In this document: positions 40,537 to 50,147 of the stretch, one piece after another | How the letters are laid out: each line of letters starts with the position of its first letter | Position numbering within the stretch: position 1 is the stretch's first letter | Source: Agreia pratensis | GTDB taxonomy: Bacteria; Actinomycetota; Actinomycetes; Actinomycetales; Microbacteriaceae | Assembly: GCF_900177685.1 (NCBI RefSeq) | Contig: NZ_FXAY01000001.1 | Coordinates: forward strand, 248,001 to 312,000 | DNA: 64,000 nt | Reading direction: 5' to 3' | Position numbers and translations under genes: made by a program | The notes under the pieces: model-generated | What the model saw: the letters and a program-made list of their open reading frames with translations, nothing else | Database searches by the model: none | What the model was told of the DNA's origin: nothing

Positions 40537-41584
40537 GGCGATGGACGATCCCCTCGACAGCGCCACGGAGGCACTCCTCCTCGCACTGCCCAAGGTCTCT
40601 CTGCACAACCACCTCATCGGTGCCGTGTCGGCCCAGACCGTGCTCGATCTCGCTCGCAAGCATGGCATCGTCATCGATGGGGGTCGCGATGCCGAGACGC
40701 TGTACGACCACGACTCCTACGAGGATCTCAACGAGTTCCTGCGCGTATTGGATGTCGCCGGCTCCGTCATGCGCGACGCCGACGACTTCCGCCGAGTCGC
40801 CTTCGAGACCCTGACCGACGGCGGTGCCGCGCTCGGCGTCGTGCATCGCGAGATCTTCCTGAGCCCGCCGGGGCATCCGGGCGTGCCGTATCGCACGATC
40901 ATCGACGGGGTGCTGGCGGGTATGCGCGATGCCGAAACCGAGACGGGCATCACGAGCCGCATGGTGATCGGCCTCAACCGCAATGATTCCGCCTCTGCTG
41001 CCGTCGAACTGGTGGAACAGGTGATCGAGCATCGCATCGACGAGGTCGTTGGCATCGGACTCGACTATTCGGAGCTGATCGGCCCTCCGGCGCGCTTCGT
41101 CGAGGCGTTCCAGCTCGCCGGCCGGTCGGGACTTCACCGCACGGCGCACTCCGAGAACGGCCCGCCCGCCAACATCGAGGTCATCCTCGACGAACTCGGC
41201 GGCGAGCGGATCGACCACGGTTACCACGTCGTCGACGACGCCAGAATCACGGCGCGATGCGTCGAAGAGAACATCGCCTTCACCTGCACCCCGGTGAGCT
41301 CGGACATCGGCCGTTACTCCGGAAGCGGCGACGGCTCACACCTGCGGATCGCGCAGATGGTCGACGCAGGACTCTCCATCACCATCGACTCCGACGATCC
41401 ACCGATGTTCGGCACCGACGCCGTCAACGACTTCCGCGCGCTGGCCCGCGCTCTCGGCTACGGCCTGCCCGAGTTCGCGCGGTTCACTCGGAACGCGGTG
41501 AGGGCCGCGTGGCTCGACGACAGCGACCGCGCAACCCTCTCGCACACGGTCGAAGCACGTCTGTCAGCCCTGAAGCGCAGCTAA
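40529..41584 (+). CDS. Adenosine/adenine deaminase family amidohydrolase (divergent)
   Basis: 351-residue TIM-barrel metal hydrolase. Metal ligands fit the ADA family: H26-N-H28 (VSLHNHLIGA), H207 and D289-D290 (DSDDPPMFGT), plus RIDHGYHV. Departures: HNHLIGA for HxHLxGA, and AHSENGPP where ADA has HAGEVGPP, losing one residue beside the catalytic Glu. The substrate is therefore probably not plain adenosine. It overlaps the monooxygenase gene, implying it processes a product or precursor of that enzyme. Start GTG 40529; ATG 40541 is possible. Confidence 0.85.
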   Translation: MREAMDDPLDSATEALLLALPKVSLHNHLIGAVSAQTVLDLARKHGIVIDGGRDAETLYDHDSYEDLNEFLRVLDVAGSVMRDADDFRRVAFETLTDGGAALGVVHREIFLSPPGHPGVPYRTIIDGVLAGMRDAETETGITSRMVIGLNRNDSASAAVELVEQVIEHRIDEVVGIGLDYSELIGPPARFVEAFQLAGRSGLHRTAHSENGPPANIEVILDELGGERIDHGYHVVDDARITARCVEENIAFTCTPVSSDIGRYSGSGDGSHLRIAQMVDAGLSITIDSDDPPMFGTDAVNDFRALARALGYGLPEFARFTRNAVRAAWLDDSDRATLSHTVEARLSALKRS

Positions 41585-41592
41585 TTCGCGAA

Positions 41593-41609
41593 CGCCCGAC
41601 ACTCGGGCG
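41593..41609. terminator. Bidirectional hairpin
   Basis: CGCCCGA-CAC-TCGGGCG sits between the convergent deaminase-like and MFS genes, nine bases past one stop and three before the other. GC-rich stem, no long T-run. Confidence 0.55.
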
Positions 41610-41612
41610 CGT

Positions 41613-43157
41613 CTAGGAACGTGTGTTTCGCAGCGAGAACAGGGCCAACACGATCGCCAAGACCATCAGGCCGACACCGATCCCCGATGTCAGAACCACG
41701 CCGCTGTCGAACGACGCCCGGGCCGACTCGAGCAAGATCCTGCCCGCCGGACCACCGACAGAGCCTGCTACCGAGACGGCACCACCGAGAGTCTCGCGCG
41801 CGGTCTCGGCGTCCTGTGGGCTGAGCCCGGCCGGCAGGCTGACCCCGCTCCGATATGCCGCCGTCAGAATACTTCCGAGCACGGCCGTGCCGAGCACTGC
41901 ACCGAGTTCGTACGACGTCTCAGACACTCCAGATGCCGCGCCCGCCTTGTCTGCCGGCACCGACGAGATGATCAAGTCGTTCGAGATGGTCTCTGCTGCT
42001 CCGATTCCGAGGCCCAGCACCGCGAACGCGATCGCCAGAGTCGTCTCGCTCGCGTGCTGGCCCGTGACCATGATGATGGCGTAGGCCGTGCCTGCTAGCG
42101 CGAGACCCGTGGCGACAACAAAGCTCGGCCTGATGACGCGCACGATCGGAACCACGACCAGTCCGGAGATGACCATCACGATCAGGCCCGGAACCAGCGC
42201 CAGAGCCGCGTCGAGGGGGCGCATTCCCAACACGAGCTGAAGGTGTTGCGACACGAAGAAGAGAAACCCGACGAGCGAGAAGACACTCACCAGGTTGATG
42301 AGCACGGCACCAGTGAACGCTCCGCGACGAAACAGCCTCATGTCGAGCATGGGGTTCTCTCTGGCGAGCTGACGACGCACAAAGAGTGTGCCCGCCGCCG
42401 CGCCGATCAGTACAAGAAGCACCTGCTGCCATTCGAAACCGTGCGTCGCGAACTCTTTGATCGCGAACACGAACGGCACAAGCGTGATCATCGTGAGGCC
42501 GATGCTGACCATGTCGATGCGCCCCGGGTTCGGGTCGCGCGATTCAGGCACGAGCAGCGGCGCGAACACGAGAAGCGGGATCAGGACCGGCACTGCGATG
42601 AGGAAGACGGAACCCCACCAGAAGTGCTCGAGGAGGATTCCGCCGACGATCGGGCCGAGGGCCGACCCTGCGGCGAATCCGGCTGCCCAGATCGCGATCG
42701 CGAGTCGTCGCTGCTCGCGATCGAGGAAGATGCTGCGTAGCAGCGACAGCGTCGATGGCATGAGCATCGCGCCGAAGAAGCCGAGGCCCGCGCGGGCGAG
42801 AATCAGCAGCTCGGCCGTGGGCGCGAACGCCGCCACGATCGACACGAGAGCAAAACCCGTGGCGCCGATCAGCAGCAGGCGCCGACGGCCCCATCGGTCG
42901 CCGAGGTTGCCCATGGCGACGAGAAGTCCCGCGAGCACCAGCGGATACGCATCGATGATCCAGAGCTGTGCGGCGGCAGACGGGCGTAGCGATTCAGAAA
43001 TAACCGGCAGGGCGAAGCTCAGCACCGTGTTGTCGACGCTCGAGATGAGCACCGGCAGCATAAGGACGGCCAACGCAAGCCAATGCCGAACGGATGCGCG
43101 AGGCGCCCGCGCGTCGTCGGCGCGCTGAGCGGGCGTAGGTGTGGTGAGCAGAGCCAT
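41613..43157 (-). CDS. MFS multidrug transporter (DHA2/EmrB-QacA type)
   Basis: 514 residues with 14 predicted membrane helices, the drug:H+ antiporter-2 layout. Motif A is GNLGDRWGRRRLLLIG; the antiporter motif C region is AIWAAGFAAGSALGPIVGG. It starts ATG 43157; an extension through the operator was rejected. A TetR gene is divergent, and a 24-bp palindrome overlaps the TATAGT -10 element of this gene, so TetR repression relieved by a toxic ligand is likely. Confidence 0.92.
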   Translation of the reverse strand: MALLTTPTPAQRADDARAPRASVRHWLALAVLMLPVLISSVDNTVLSFALPVISESLRPSAAAQLWIIDAYPLVLAGLLVAMGNLGDRWGRRRLLLIGATGFALVSIVAAFAPTAELLILARAGLGFFGAMLMPSTLSLLRSIFLDREQRRLAIAIWAAGFAAGSALGPIVGGILLEHFWWGSVFLIAVPVLIPLLVFAPLLVPESRDPNPGRIDMVSIGLTMITLVPFVFAIKEFATHGFEWQQVLLVLIGAAAGTLFVRRQLARENPMLDMRLFRRGAFTGAVLINLVSVFSLVGFLFFVSQHLQLVLGMRPLDAALALVPGLIVMVISGLVVVPIVRVIRPSFVVATGLALAGTAYAIIMVTGQHASETTLAIAFAVLGLGIGAAETISNDLIISSVPADKAGAASGVSETSYELGAVLGTAVLGSILTAAYRSGVSLPAGLSPQDAETARETLGGAVSVAGSVGGPAGRILLESARASFDSGVVLTSGIGVGLMVLAIVLALFSLRNTRS

Positions 43158-43203
43158 GATCGGAGTTCTTCGTTTCTTTTGTTTCGTCTGTTGCGCGACC
43201 TTC

Positions 43204-43227
43204 ACTATACCGTCCGGCCGGTACAGT
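43204..43227. promoter_or_regulatory. TetR operator
   Basis: A 24-bp palindrome: ACT at 43204-43206, TACCG (43208-43212), TCCGGC, CGGTA (43219-43223) and AGT at 43225-43227, with one mismatched pair. It lies between the divergent MFS and tetR genes and overlaps TATAGT on the MFS strand. Length and symmetry match TetR-family operators. Confidence 0.75.
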
Positions 43228-43330
43228 CGCCCTGTCTTCAACGCTCCGATTGCGTCGAGCATTCCCGTCGAGAGTGACGAGGTTGTGTCGGGTGCTTCTC
43301 GACGCGCTCCGGGCAGCTAGCATCGAAGCG

Positions 43331-43930
43331 ATGCCAGACACCTCAGAGAAACCGCCGATCGACTCCGTCACGCCCCCTTTATCGACGCGCGACCGAATCA
43401 TCGATGCCTTCGCCGAACTGCTCGGCGAGAACGGCGAACGCGCCGCGACGCTCGACGCAGTCGCCGCCGCCGCGGGCGTCTCCAAGGGTGGACTGCTCTA
43501 CCACTTCGGCTCGAAAGAAGCCCTGATCGAGGGTGTGCTCGAGCGACTGGCGACGTTGGTCGAGCGCGACGTCGCGGCCATCCGGTCGTCACCATCGGGG
43601 CCGGTCGCACACCTGATCCGCACATCCATGGCGACGGGCAGCGCGCTCGACAAGGCGCTGGTCGCGACCTCGCGCCTGGCCCAGGCCTCGAACTCCACGG
43701 CGCGGGATGCGCTGCGCGCCGCCAACGACGCCTGGTACGGGATCGTGCTCGAGAGCACGGGCGACCCGGTTCTCTCACGGGCGATCATGCTGATCAGCGA
43801 TGGGCTCGCCTACGGGTCGGCGTTTCTTCCCGAATCGATGACTCCCGACACGGCCGAACTGACGAGATCAGACATCGACGACCTCGTCGATCTGATCACC
43901 GAGGTCACGGCCCAGCGCGCGGGCCACTGA
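43331..43930 (+). CDS. TetR family transcriptional regulator
   Basis: 199 residues. Helix-turn-helix at about 20-65: TRDRIIDAFAELLGENGERA and VAAAAGVSKGGLLYHFGSKE. The C-terminal all-helical ligand domain is variable, as usual. Leaderless: TAGCAT (43318-43323) is seven bases before ATG. Probably represses the divergent MFS exporter through the palindrome between them. It converges with serA, eight bases between stops. Confidence 0.92.
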   Translation: MPDTSEKPPIDSVTPPLSTRDRIIDAFAELLGENGERAATLDAVAAAAGVSKGGLLYHFGSKEALIEGVLERLATLVERDVAAIRSSPSGPVAHLIRTSMATGSALDKALVATSRLAQASNSTARDALRAANDAWYGIVLESTGDPVLSRAIMLISDGLAYGSAFLPESMTPDTAELTRSDIDDLVDLITEVTAQRAGH

Positions 43931-43938
43931 ACTCTGCG

Positions 43939-45528
43939 CTACTCCGTGAGGTCGATCTCCTGCAGTGAGTCGGCGTCGATGGCCGTACGCAGTTTCTCGA
44001 GCAGCTCTTCGGGGGCAGGCGAGTCGACGGTCAGCACGCTGAGCGCCTTGCCGCCGGCGACGTGGCGCGCGATCTGCATCCCTGCGATGTTGATGTCGGC
44101 GTCGCCGAACTCCTTGCCGTAGATGGCGACGATGCCTGGGCGGTCGTCGTAGGTCATCACGATGAGGTGCTCCGCAAAGGGAACCTCGACGTCGTAGCCG
44201 TTGATCTCGACGATCTTCTCGATCTGCTTCGTGCCGGTCAGCGTTCCCGACACCGAGATCTGCGACCCGTCGCTGAGCGCTCCCTCGAGCGTGATGAGGT
44301 TGCGGTACTCCTCCGACACGGCCTCGGTGATCAGGCGAGTCGTCACGCCTCGCTGCTCGGCGAGCAGCGGCGCGTTGACGTACGACACCGTCTCGCTGAC
44401 GACATTCGTGAAGATGCCCTTCAACGCGGCGAGCTTGAGAACGCTCACGTCGAAGTCGACGATCTCGCCGCGCACGATGACGTCGACACTGGTGAGCGGG
44501 CTGTGGGCGAGGCCCGAGAAAACCTGTCCGAGCTTCTCGACCAGGGGGATGCCGGGTCGCACCGTCGGGTCGATGACTCCGCCGGCGACGTTCACGGCAT
44601 CCGGAACGAGCTCACCCGACAGAGCCAGGCGAACCGACTTCGCCACCGAGACGCCCGCCTTCTCCTGCGCCTCGTCAGTGGATGCGCCCAGGTGGGGCGT
44701 GACGACGACGTTGGGCAGGGCGAGCAACGGCGAATCGGTCGGCGGCTCGCTGACGAACACGTCGAGTCCGGCTCCCGCGATGGTGCCGGCCGTGAGTGCT
44801 CGGTGGAGCGCGTCTTCGTCGATGAGCCCGCCGCGGGCCACGTTGACGATGAACGAGGTGGGCTTCATCAGCGCCAGTTGTTCGTCGCTGATCATTCCCG
44901 TGGTCTCAGGCGTCTTCGGCATGTGGATGGTGATGAAGTCGCTCTGCGCGAGCAGCTCGTCGAGGCTGAGCAGGGTGACGCCCAGCTGCTGCGCACGGGC
45001 CGAGGTGACGTAGGGGTCGTAGGCGACGACGTTCGTGCCGAATGCCTGCATGCGAGCGGTGATCAGGGCGCCGATGCGACCGAGCCCGATGATGCCGATC
45101 GTCTTCTCGTAGAGCTCGACGCCGGTGTAGGCGCTGCGCTTCCACTTGCCCTCGGCCAGAGCCGAGTGAGCGGCCGGGATGTGACGGGCCAGGCTCAGAA
45201 TGTGGCCGACGGTCAGCTCTGCGGCCGAGATGATGTTCGAGGTGGGCGCGTTCACGACCATGACTCCGGCGGCGGTGGCGGCCTTGATATCGACGTTGTC
45301 GAGACCAACGCCGGCGCGAGCGACGACCTTGAGCTTAGGCGCAGCGGCGATGGCCTCGGCGTCGACCTTTGTGGCGGAACGCACCAGAATCGCATCGGCG
45401 TTCGTCAGCGCGTCGAGCAGCGCCGGTCGGTCGGTTCCGTCGACGTTGACGACTTCGAAGTCGGGGCCGAGCGCCTCGACGGTGGCGGGTGAGAGTTCTT
45501 CGGCGATCAAGACGACCGGTTTCGACAC
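43939..45528 (-). CDS. serA: D-3-phosphoglycerate dehydrogenase (long form)
   Basis: 529 residues, the long actinobacterial form: catalytic and NAD domains (TIGIIGLGRIGALITARMQA; NVARGGLIDEDALHRALTAG; the H in VVVTPHLGAS), an intervening ASB domain, and a C-terminal ACT domain (IMTYDDRPGIVAIYGKEFG) for serine feedback. It makes 3-phosphohydroxypyruvate, the first step of serine synthesis. GTG 45528 has AAGGAT seven bases upstream; a -10 TAATAT lies at 45591-45596. Confidence 0.97.
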   Translation of the reverse strand: MSKPVVLIAEELSPATVEALGPDFEVVNVDGTDRPALLDALTNADAILVRSATKVDAEAIAAAPKLKVVARAGVGLDNVDIKAATAAGVMVVNAPTSNIISAAELTVGHILSLARHIPAAHSALAEGKWKRSAYTGVELYEKTIGIIGLGRIGALITARMQAFGTNVVAYDPYVTSARAQQLGVTLLSLDELLAQSDFITIHMPKTPETTGMISDEQLALMKPTSFIVNVARGGLIDEDALHRALTAGTIAGAGLDVFVSEPPTDSPLLALPNVVVTPHLGASTDEAQEKAGVSVAKSVRLALSGELVPDAVNVAGGVIDPTVRPGIPLVEKLGQVFSGLAHSPLTSVDVIVRGEIVDFDVSVLKLAALKGIFTNVVSETVSYVNAPLLAEQRGVTTRLITEAVSEEYRNLITLEGALSDGSQISVSGTLTGTKQIEKIVEINGYDVEVPFAEHLIVMTYDDRPGIVAIYGKEFGDADINIAGMQIARHVAGGKALSVLTVDSPAPEELLEKLRTAIDADSLQEIDLTE

Positions 45529-45616
45529 GGATCGGATCCTTCGGTTTGGCTCTGTAAAGAGGATTTCCGCGGGACTGCGCGGCCAGAACCATATTAGGGG
45601 CAGGCACAATGGGCTC

Positions 45617-46018
45617 ATGACCGATGCGACTCTGACCGTAATAGTGACGATCGTACGCATCGCGATCGCCGTGGTCTTCATCGGCATGGGCATCAACCAT
45701 TTCGTGCCGAAGGCGGCACGAATCATGGCGAAGATGATCCCGCCGATGCTCCGCCGTGAAGGAGCTTTGAACCCGCTGAACCTGGTCTATTTCACCGGAT
45801 TCTGCGAAATCGCCGGCGGCATCGGCCTGCTCGTTCCGCAGACCCGGCTCGCGGCGGCTATCGCACTGGTCGTTTTCCTTGCCGCCGTCTTTCCTGCCAA
45901 CGCGTATGCGGCTGCGAATCGCGAGCGTTTCGGCGCCGTCGCCATCCCGTTCTGGCCCCGACTGATCGGCCAGATCGTGTTGGCCGCGCTGATCATCTGG
46001 GTGGGCGTCGCCACTTAG
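45617..46018 (+). CDS. DoxX-like membrane protein
   Basis: 133 residues with four helices (VTIVRIAIAVVFIGMGINHF; YFTGFCEIAGGIGLLVPQT; ALVVFLAAVFPANAYAAANR; LIGQIVLAALIIWVG), the DoxX-like layout. Function of such small members is unclear. CACAAT lies six bases before the ATG, a weak leaderless promoter. Its stop overlaps the end of the convergent membrane protein gene. Confidence 0.85.
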   Translation: MTDATLTVIVTIVRIAIAVVFIGMGINHFVPKAARIMAKMIPPMLRREGALNPLNLVYFTGFCEIAGGIGLLVPQTRLAAAIALVVFLAAVFPANAYAAANRERFGAVAIPFWPRLIGQIVLAALIIWVGVAT

Positions 46019-46380
46019 AGGCCGCCGAGCAGCAGCGACTCCAGGTCGGCCTTGATGACCATCGTCACGGCGAGGGCCACGAGGAAGACGACCGCCTTGG
46101 CCCAAGCCGGCATACGCCAGCCGACGAGGAAGCCCAGCCCGTAGGTGACGATCGGGGCAGCGATCGAGCCGATGAAGACGAGCCACGAGAGGCCTGTGAG
46201 GCCGAGGCCGAAGGTGGCGATCGCCTCGAAGAGGTTGGCCACCCCGACCCAGACCCAGATGGCAGAGATGAGAGCGAAGAGCAGTGCGACGGCCCAGCCG
46301 ACCTTCTTCGAGAAGGTGAGTTCGCGAAATGTCGATCTCGTGGCGACGGCGTTCGGTGTTGCAGCGGTGTTCTTGGTCAT
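46015..46380 (-). CDS. Small membrane protein
   Basis: 121 residues, with three or four hydrophobic helices after a 25-residue polar start (VGWAVALLFALISAIWVWVG; LSWLVFIGSIAAPIVTYGLG; AVVFLVALAVTMVIKADLES). No recognised family. ATG with GGAG upstream; 9 bases after the next upstream gene (46390-46896), so they form a unit. Four-base tail overlap with the convergent DoxX gene. Confidence 0.75.
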   Translation of the reverse strand: MTKNTAATPNAVATRSTFRELTFSKKVGWAVALLFALISAIWVWVGVANLFEAIATFGLGLTGLSWLVFIGSIAAPIVTYGLGFLVGWRMPAWAKAVVFLVALAVTMVIKADLESLLLGGL

Positions 46381-46389
46381 GGCGTGCTC

Positions 46390-46896
46390 CTACGCTCCCT
46401 GGATAAACGGCCAGGGCACGAGCACGAAGACTCCGAGCAGCAGCCAGCCGAGGCGCGAACGCCACGTTCTCTTCTGCGTCAGCAGCAGAGTCGATACGAA
46501 CCACAGGGGCGCCGCGGCGATCGAGAGGAACTGACCGATGCGGAAGCAGATCTCGAGAAAGAGGCTGTCGAGCGGAAAGAACGTGACGGTCGTGCGGGCG
46601 ACGACGATAGCCCAGCCGATCGTGTAGAGCAGATAGACGCCGCCCAGAATACCGAGCGTGATGAGTGCCGCAGAGCTCAGCTGGGCAGACGCTTTCTCGG
46701 CCGCAGCCAGTTCGGCTTCGACCTTGGCGTCTTCGGCCAGCTCGGCCTGCTCGAGAACCGTCGGCGCCTCAGCGCGCTCTGCGTTCTCGACGCCGGGCGC
46801 GCCGGCCGCGCCGGTCGAGCCCGCCTGGATGGGCGGAGTCAGCGTGGGGTCGTCGTCGCCCGCCCAGCTCAGGGCGTCGTCGTTGCGGCTCGTCAT
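46390..46896 (-). CDS. Membrane protein with acidic cytoplasmic head
   Basis: 168 residues: an acidic Ala/Glu-rich head of about 75 residues with coiled-coil character (LEQAELAEDAKVEAELAAAE) followed by three membrane helices. Unknown function. Leaderless start: TAATCT (46904-46909) is seven bases before the ATG. It is co-directional with the small membrane protein behind it. Confidence 0.75.
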   Translation of the reverse strand: MTSRNDDALSWAGDDDPTLTPPIQAGSTGAAGAPGVENAERAEAPTVLEQAELAEDAKVEAELAAAEKASAQLSSAALITLGILGGVYLLYTIGWAIVVARTTVTFFPLDSLFLEICFRIGQFLSIAAAPLWFVSTLLLTQKRTWRSRLGWLLLGVFVLVPWPFIQGA

Positions 46897-46926
46897 GTAG
46901 GCAAGATTAGCCGCTCACCACAGACG

Positions 46927-47739
46927 CTAAACCGACAGAACGCGCTTCTCCCCCGCATCGACAGGGAACACGAAGCGATTCTGCTTCGGAGGCATCGGGC
47001 AATTGAACCAGTCGGAGAACCCACACGGCGGAATGTACGCGCGGTTGAAGTCGAGCTCGACGGAGCCGTCTCGGCGAGGACGCACGGCGAGGAAGCGCCC
47101 GACGTCGTAGGTCTCGTCGCCCGTGGTGAGATCCTGAAAGACCAGCAGCAGTTTTCCCTCGTCTTCGAAGGCCGCCAGAGTGCGAGATTCTCCGCCGATC
47201 ACCACGTCGATGTCACCGGGAAGCACCTCGTCACGCAGACGACCCTCGTCTTTGATGTGCTCGATGCCGATGGCACGCTTCTCGGTGGGCGTGAATGTTC
47301 CCTCGAGAACCCATTCGGGCTTGAACTCGTAGGCCGAGATGCGGTCGAAGTTCTCGGCCTTCTCGTTTGCCGGATCCCATACACGCACGATGTAGTGCCC
47401 CTCGACTCCGGGGTAGACGGTGCCGGTCGCTCCGCCGCCGAAGGCCAGGGTCGACGGAACGACCGTGTCGGATCCGGCAATATCGACGGTGCCGTCGATC
47501 AGTTCGCCATCCACGCGGATGCCGTCGGCCGCGGCCGCCGTGACCCTCACGCCGCCGCCGGTCGGGATAGGTGCCCAGAGCCCGGGCACGCCGTCGATGG
47601 AGCGCTCGGAGTCGATCTCCGTGGTGCTCACCAGAGCCAGCGGGCCCTGCGGGGAGGTGACATAGCGGTGACGAGTCTGGCGGAAGCGCAGGAAGTCGGC
47701 TTCGGCAGCGGAGGTAGAGGTGTTGTTCACAGCGTCCAT
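46927..47739 (-). CDS. DUF1684 domain protein
   Basis: 270-residue soluble protein. The family pattern is clear: FLRFRQTRHRYVTSPQGPLA at the start, a central beta-rich region, and the C-terminal signature LDFNRAYIPPCGFSDWFNCP followed by PPKQNRFVFPVDAGEK. DUF1684 proteins are widespread and uncharacterised. ATG has GAGAGGAT upstream. It is monocistronic between membrane protein genes. Confidence 0.9.
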   Translation of the reverse strand: MDAVNNTSTSAAEADFLRFRQTRHRYVTSPQGPLALVSTTEIDSERSIDGVPGLWAPIPTGGGVRVTAAAADGIRVDGELIDGTVDIAGSDTVVPSTLAFGGGATGTVYPGVEGHYIVRVWDPANEKAENFDRISAYEFKPEWVLEGTFTPTEKRAIGIEHIKDEGRLRDEVLPGDIDVVIGGESRTLAAFEDEGKLLLVFQDLTTGDETYDVGRFLAVRPRRDGSVELDFNRAYIPPCGFSDWFNCPMPPKQNRFVFPVDAGEKRVLSV

Positions 47740-47837
47740 GATCCTCTCAACTCGCGGCTGGCGCGTCCGATTCCCGAAGGGCCGCGCTGTAGTGCAGGAA
47801 GAAACGTTCGACGAAGGACGAAAATCGCCCGCACAGT

Positions 47838-48437
47838 CTATTTTTCCTGCGTTGTGGCGACGCCACCAATGCAGACGACGAACGCCCAGCCGAGAATTCC
47901 CAGAAGGCAGATGCGCTCGGTGGCGCCGAGCACGGCGGGCGCGACCGCGATCGAGATCGTCAGGGAGACGAGGCCGACGACAGCGAGCACCAGAAAGACG
48001 GTGGCGGGCCGACGCAAGCCGAGCATTTCGGGCGCCCGGCGCATCCAGTGTGTCAGAAGAGCCATGGCGGCCAAGGCGAGCATGAAGCCTGTGGTGGCGA
48101 ACGCGACGTGAACGGTTCCGACGAGCGTCGTGGGTGCGATGCCGAACTCGCCAGGCCCGTTCACGTCGGTCGGAAAGAACACGAGGGCGGCCGAACAGAG
48201 TCCGGCGAGCCCGAGAAACGCCGATCCAATGCGACGCGTCGCCAAGACAGGCCCGATGCGAGCGACGACGATCAGCACACAGAACGTCATGGCCGCTCGT
48301 CCGAGGAAGTTCAGGTTCATCAGCCAGCCGAAGGGCCCGACAGCGAGGTTGCTCTCTGCGTCGGCTATCGGGCTGTAGTGGGGTGGCAACAGCTGCAGCA
48401 CCACATCGATCACCACGTAGGCGCCGACGAGCGCCAT
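47838..48437 (-). CDS. DUF998 family membrane protein
   Basis: 199 residues with six hydrophobic helices (MALVGAYVVIDVVLQLLPPH; GWLMNLNFLGRAAMTFCVLI; VFLVLAVVGLVSLTISIAVA), like DUF998. The start is doubtful. ATG 48437 avoids the ilvC terminator hairpin. Earlier in-frame codons lie within the hairpin (48468-48502) or the ilvC 3' end (ATG 48539) and have no ribosome site. Function unknown. Confidence 0.7.
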   Translation of the reverse strand: MALVGAYVVIDVVLQLLPPHYSPIADAESNLAVGPFGWLMNLNFLGRAAMTFCVLIVVARIGPVLATRRIGSAFLGLAGLCSAALVFFPTDVNGPGEFGIAPTTLVGTVHVAFATTGFMLALAAMALLTHWMRRAPEMLGLRRPATVFLVLAVVGLVSLTISIAVAPAVLGATERICLLGILGWAFVVCIGGVATTQEK

Positions 48438-48467
48438 GCCTGCCCAGGCAGCGACGCGGAGAAACGG

Positions 48468-48502
48468 CGACGGCCGCCCCGACTGAGTCGGGGCGGCCGT
48501 CG
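48468..48502 (-). terminator. ilvC terminator hairpin
   Basis: CGACGGCCGCCCCGA (48468-48482) pairs perfectly with TCGGGGCGGCCGTCG (48488-48502) around loop CTGAG, 18 nt past the ilvC stop. A short T-rich stretch (TTTCTCC) follows. Confidence 0.75.
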
Positions 48503-48519
48503 TGTCGTGAGTCAGGAGA

Positions 48520-50144
<1,625 letters not shown>

Positions 50145-50147
50145 GGT

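Noticed and set aside
43158-43262. N-terminal extension of the MFS transporter to 43262
   Set aside because: The extra frame crosses the TetR operator and the -10 element, so it cannot be translated from that promoter.
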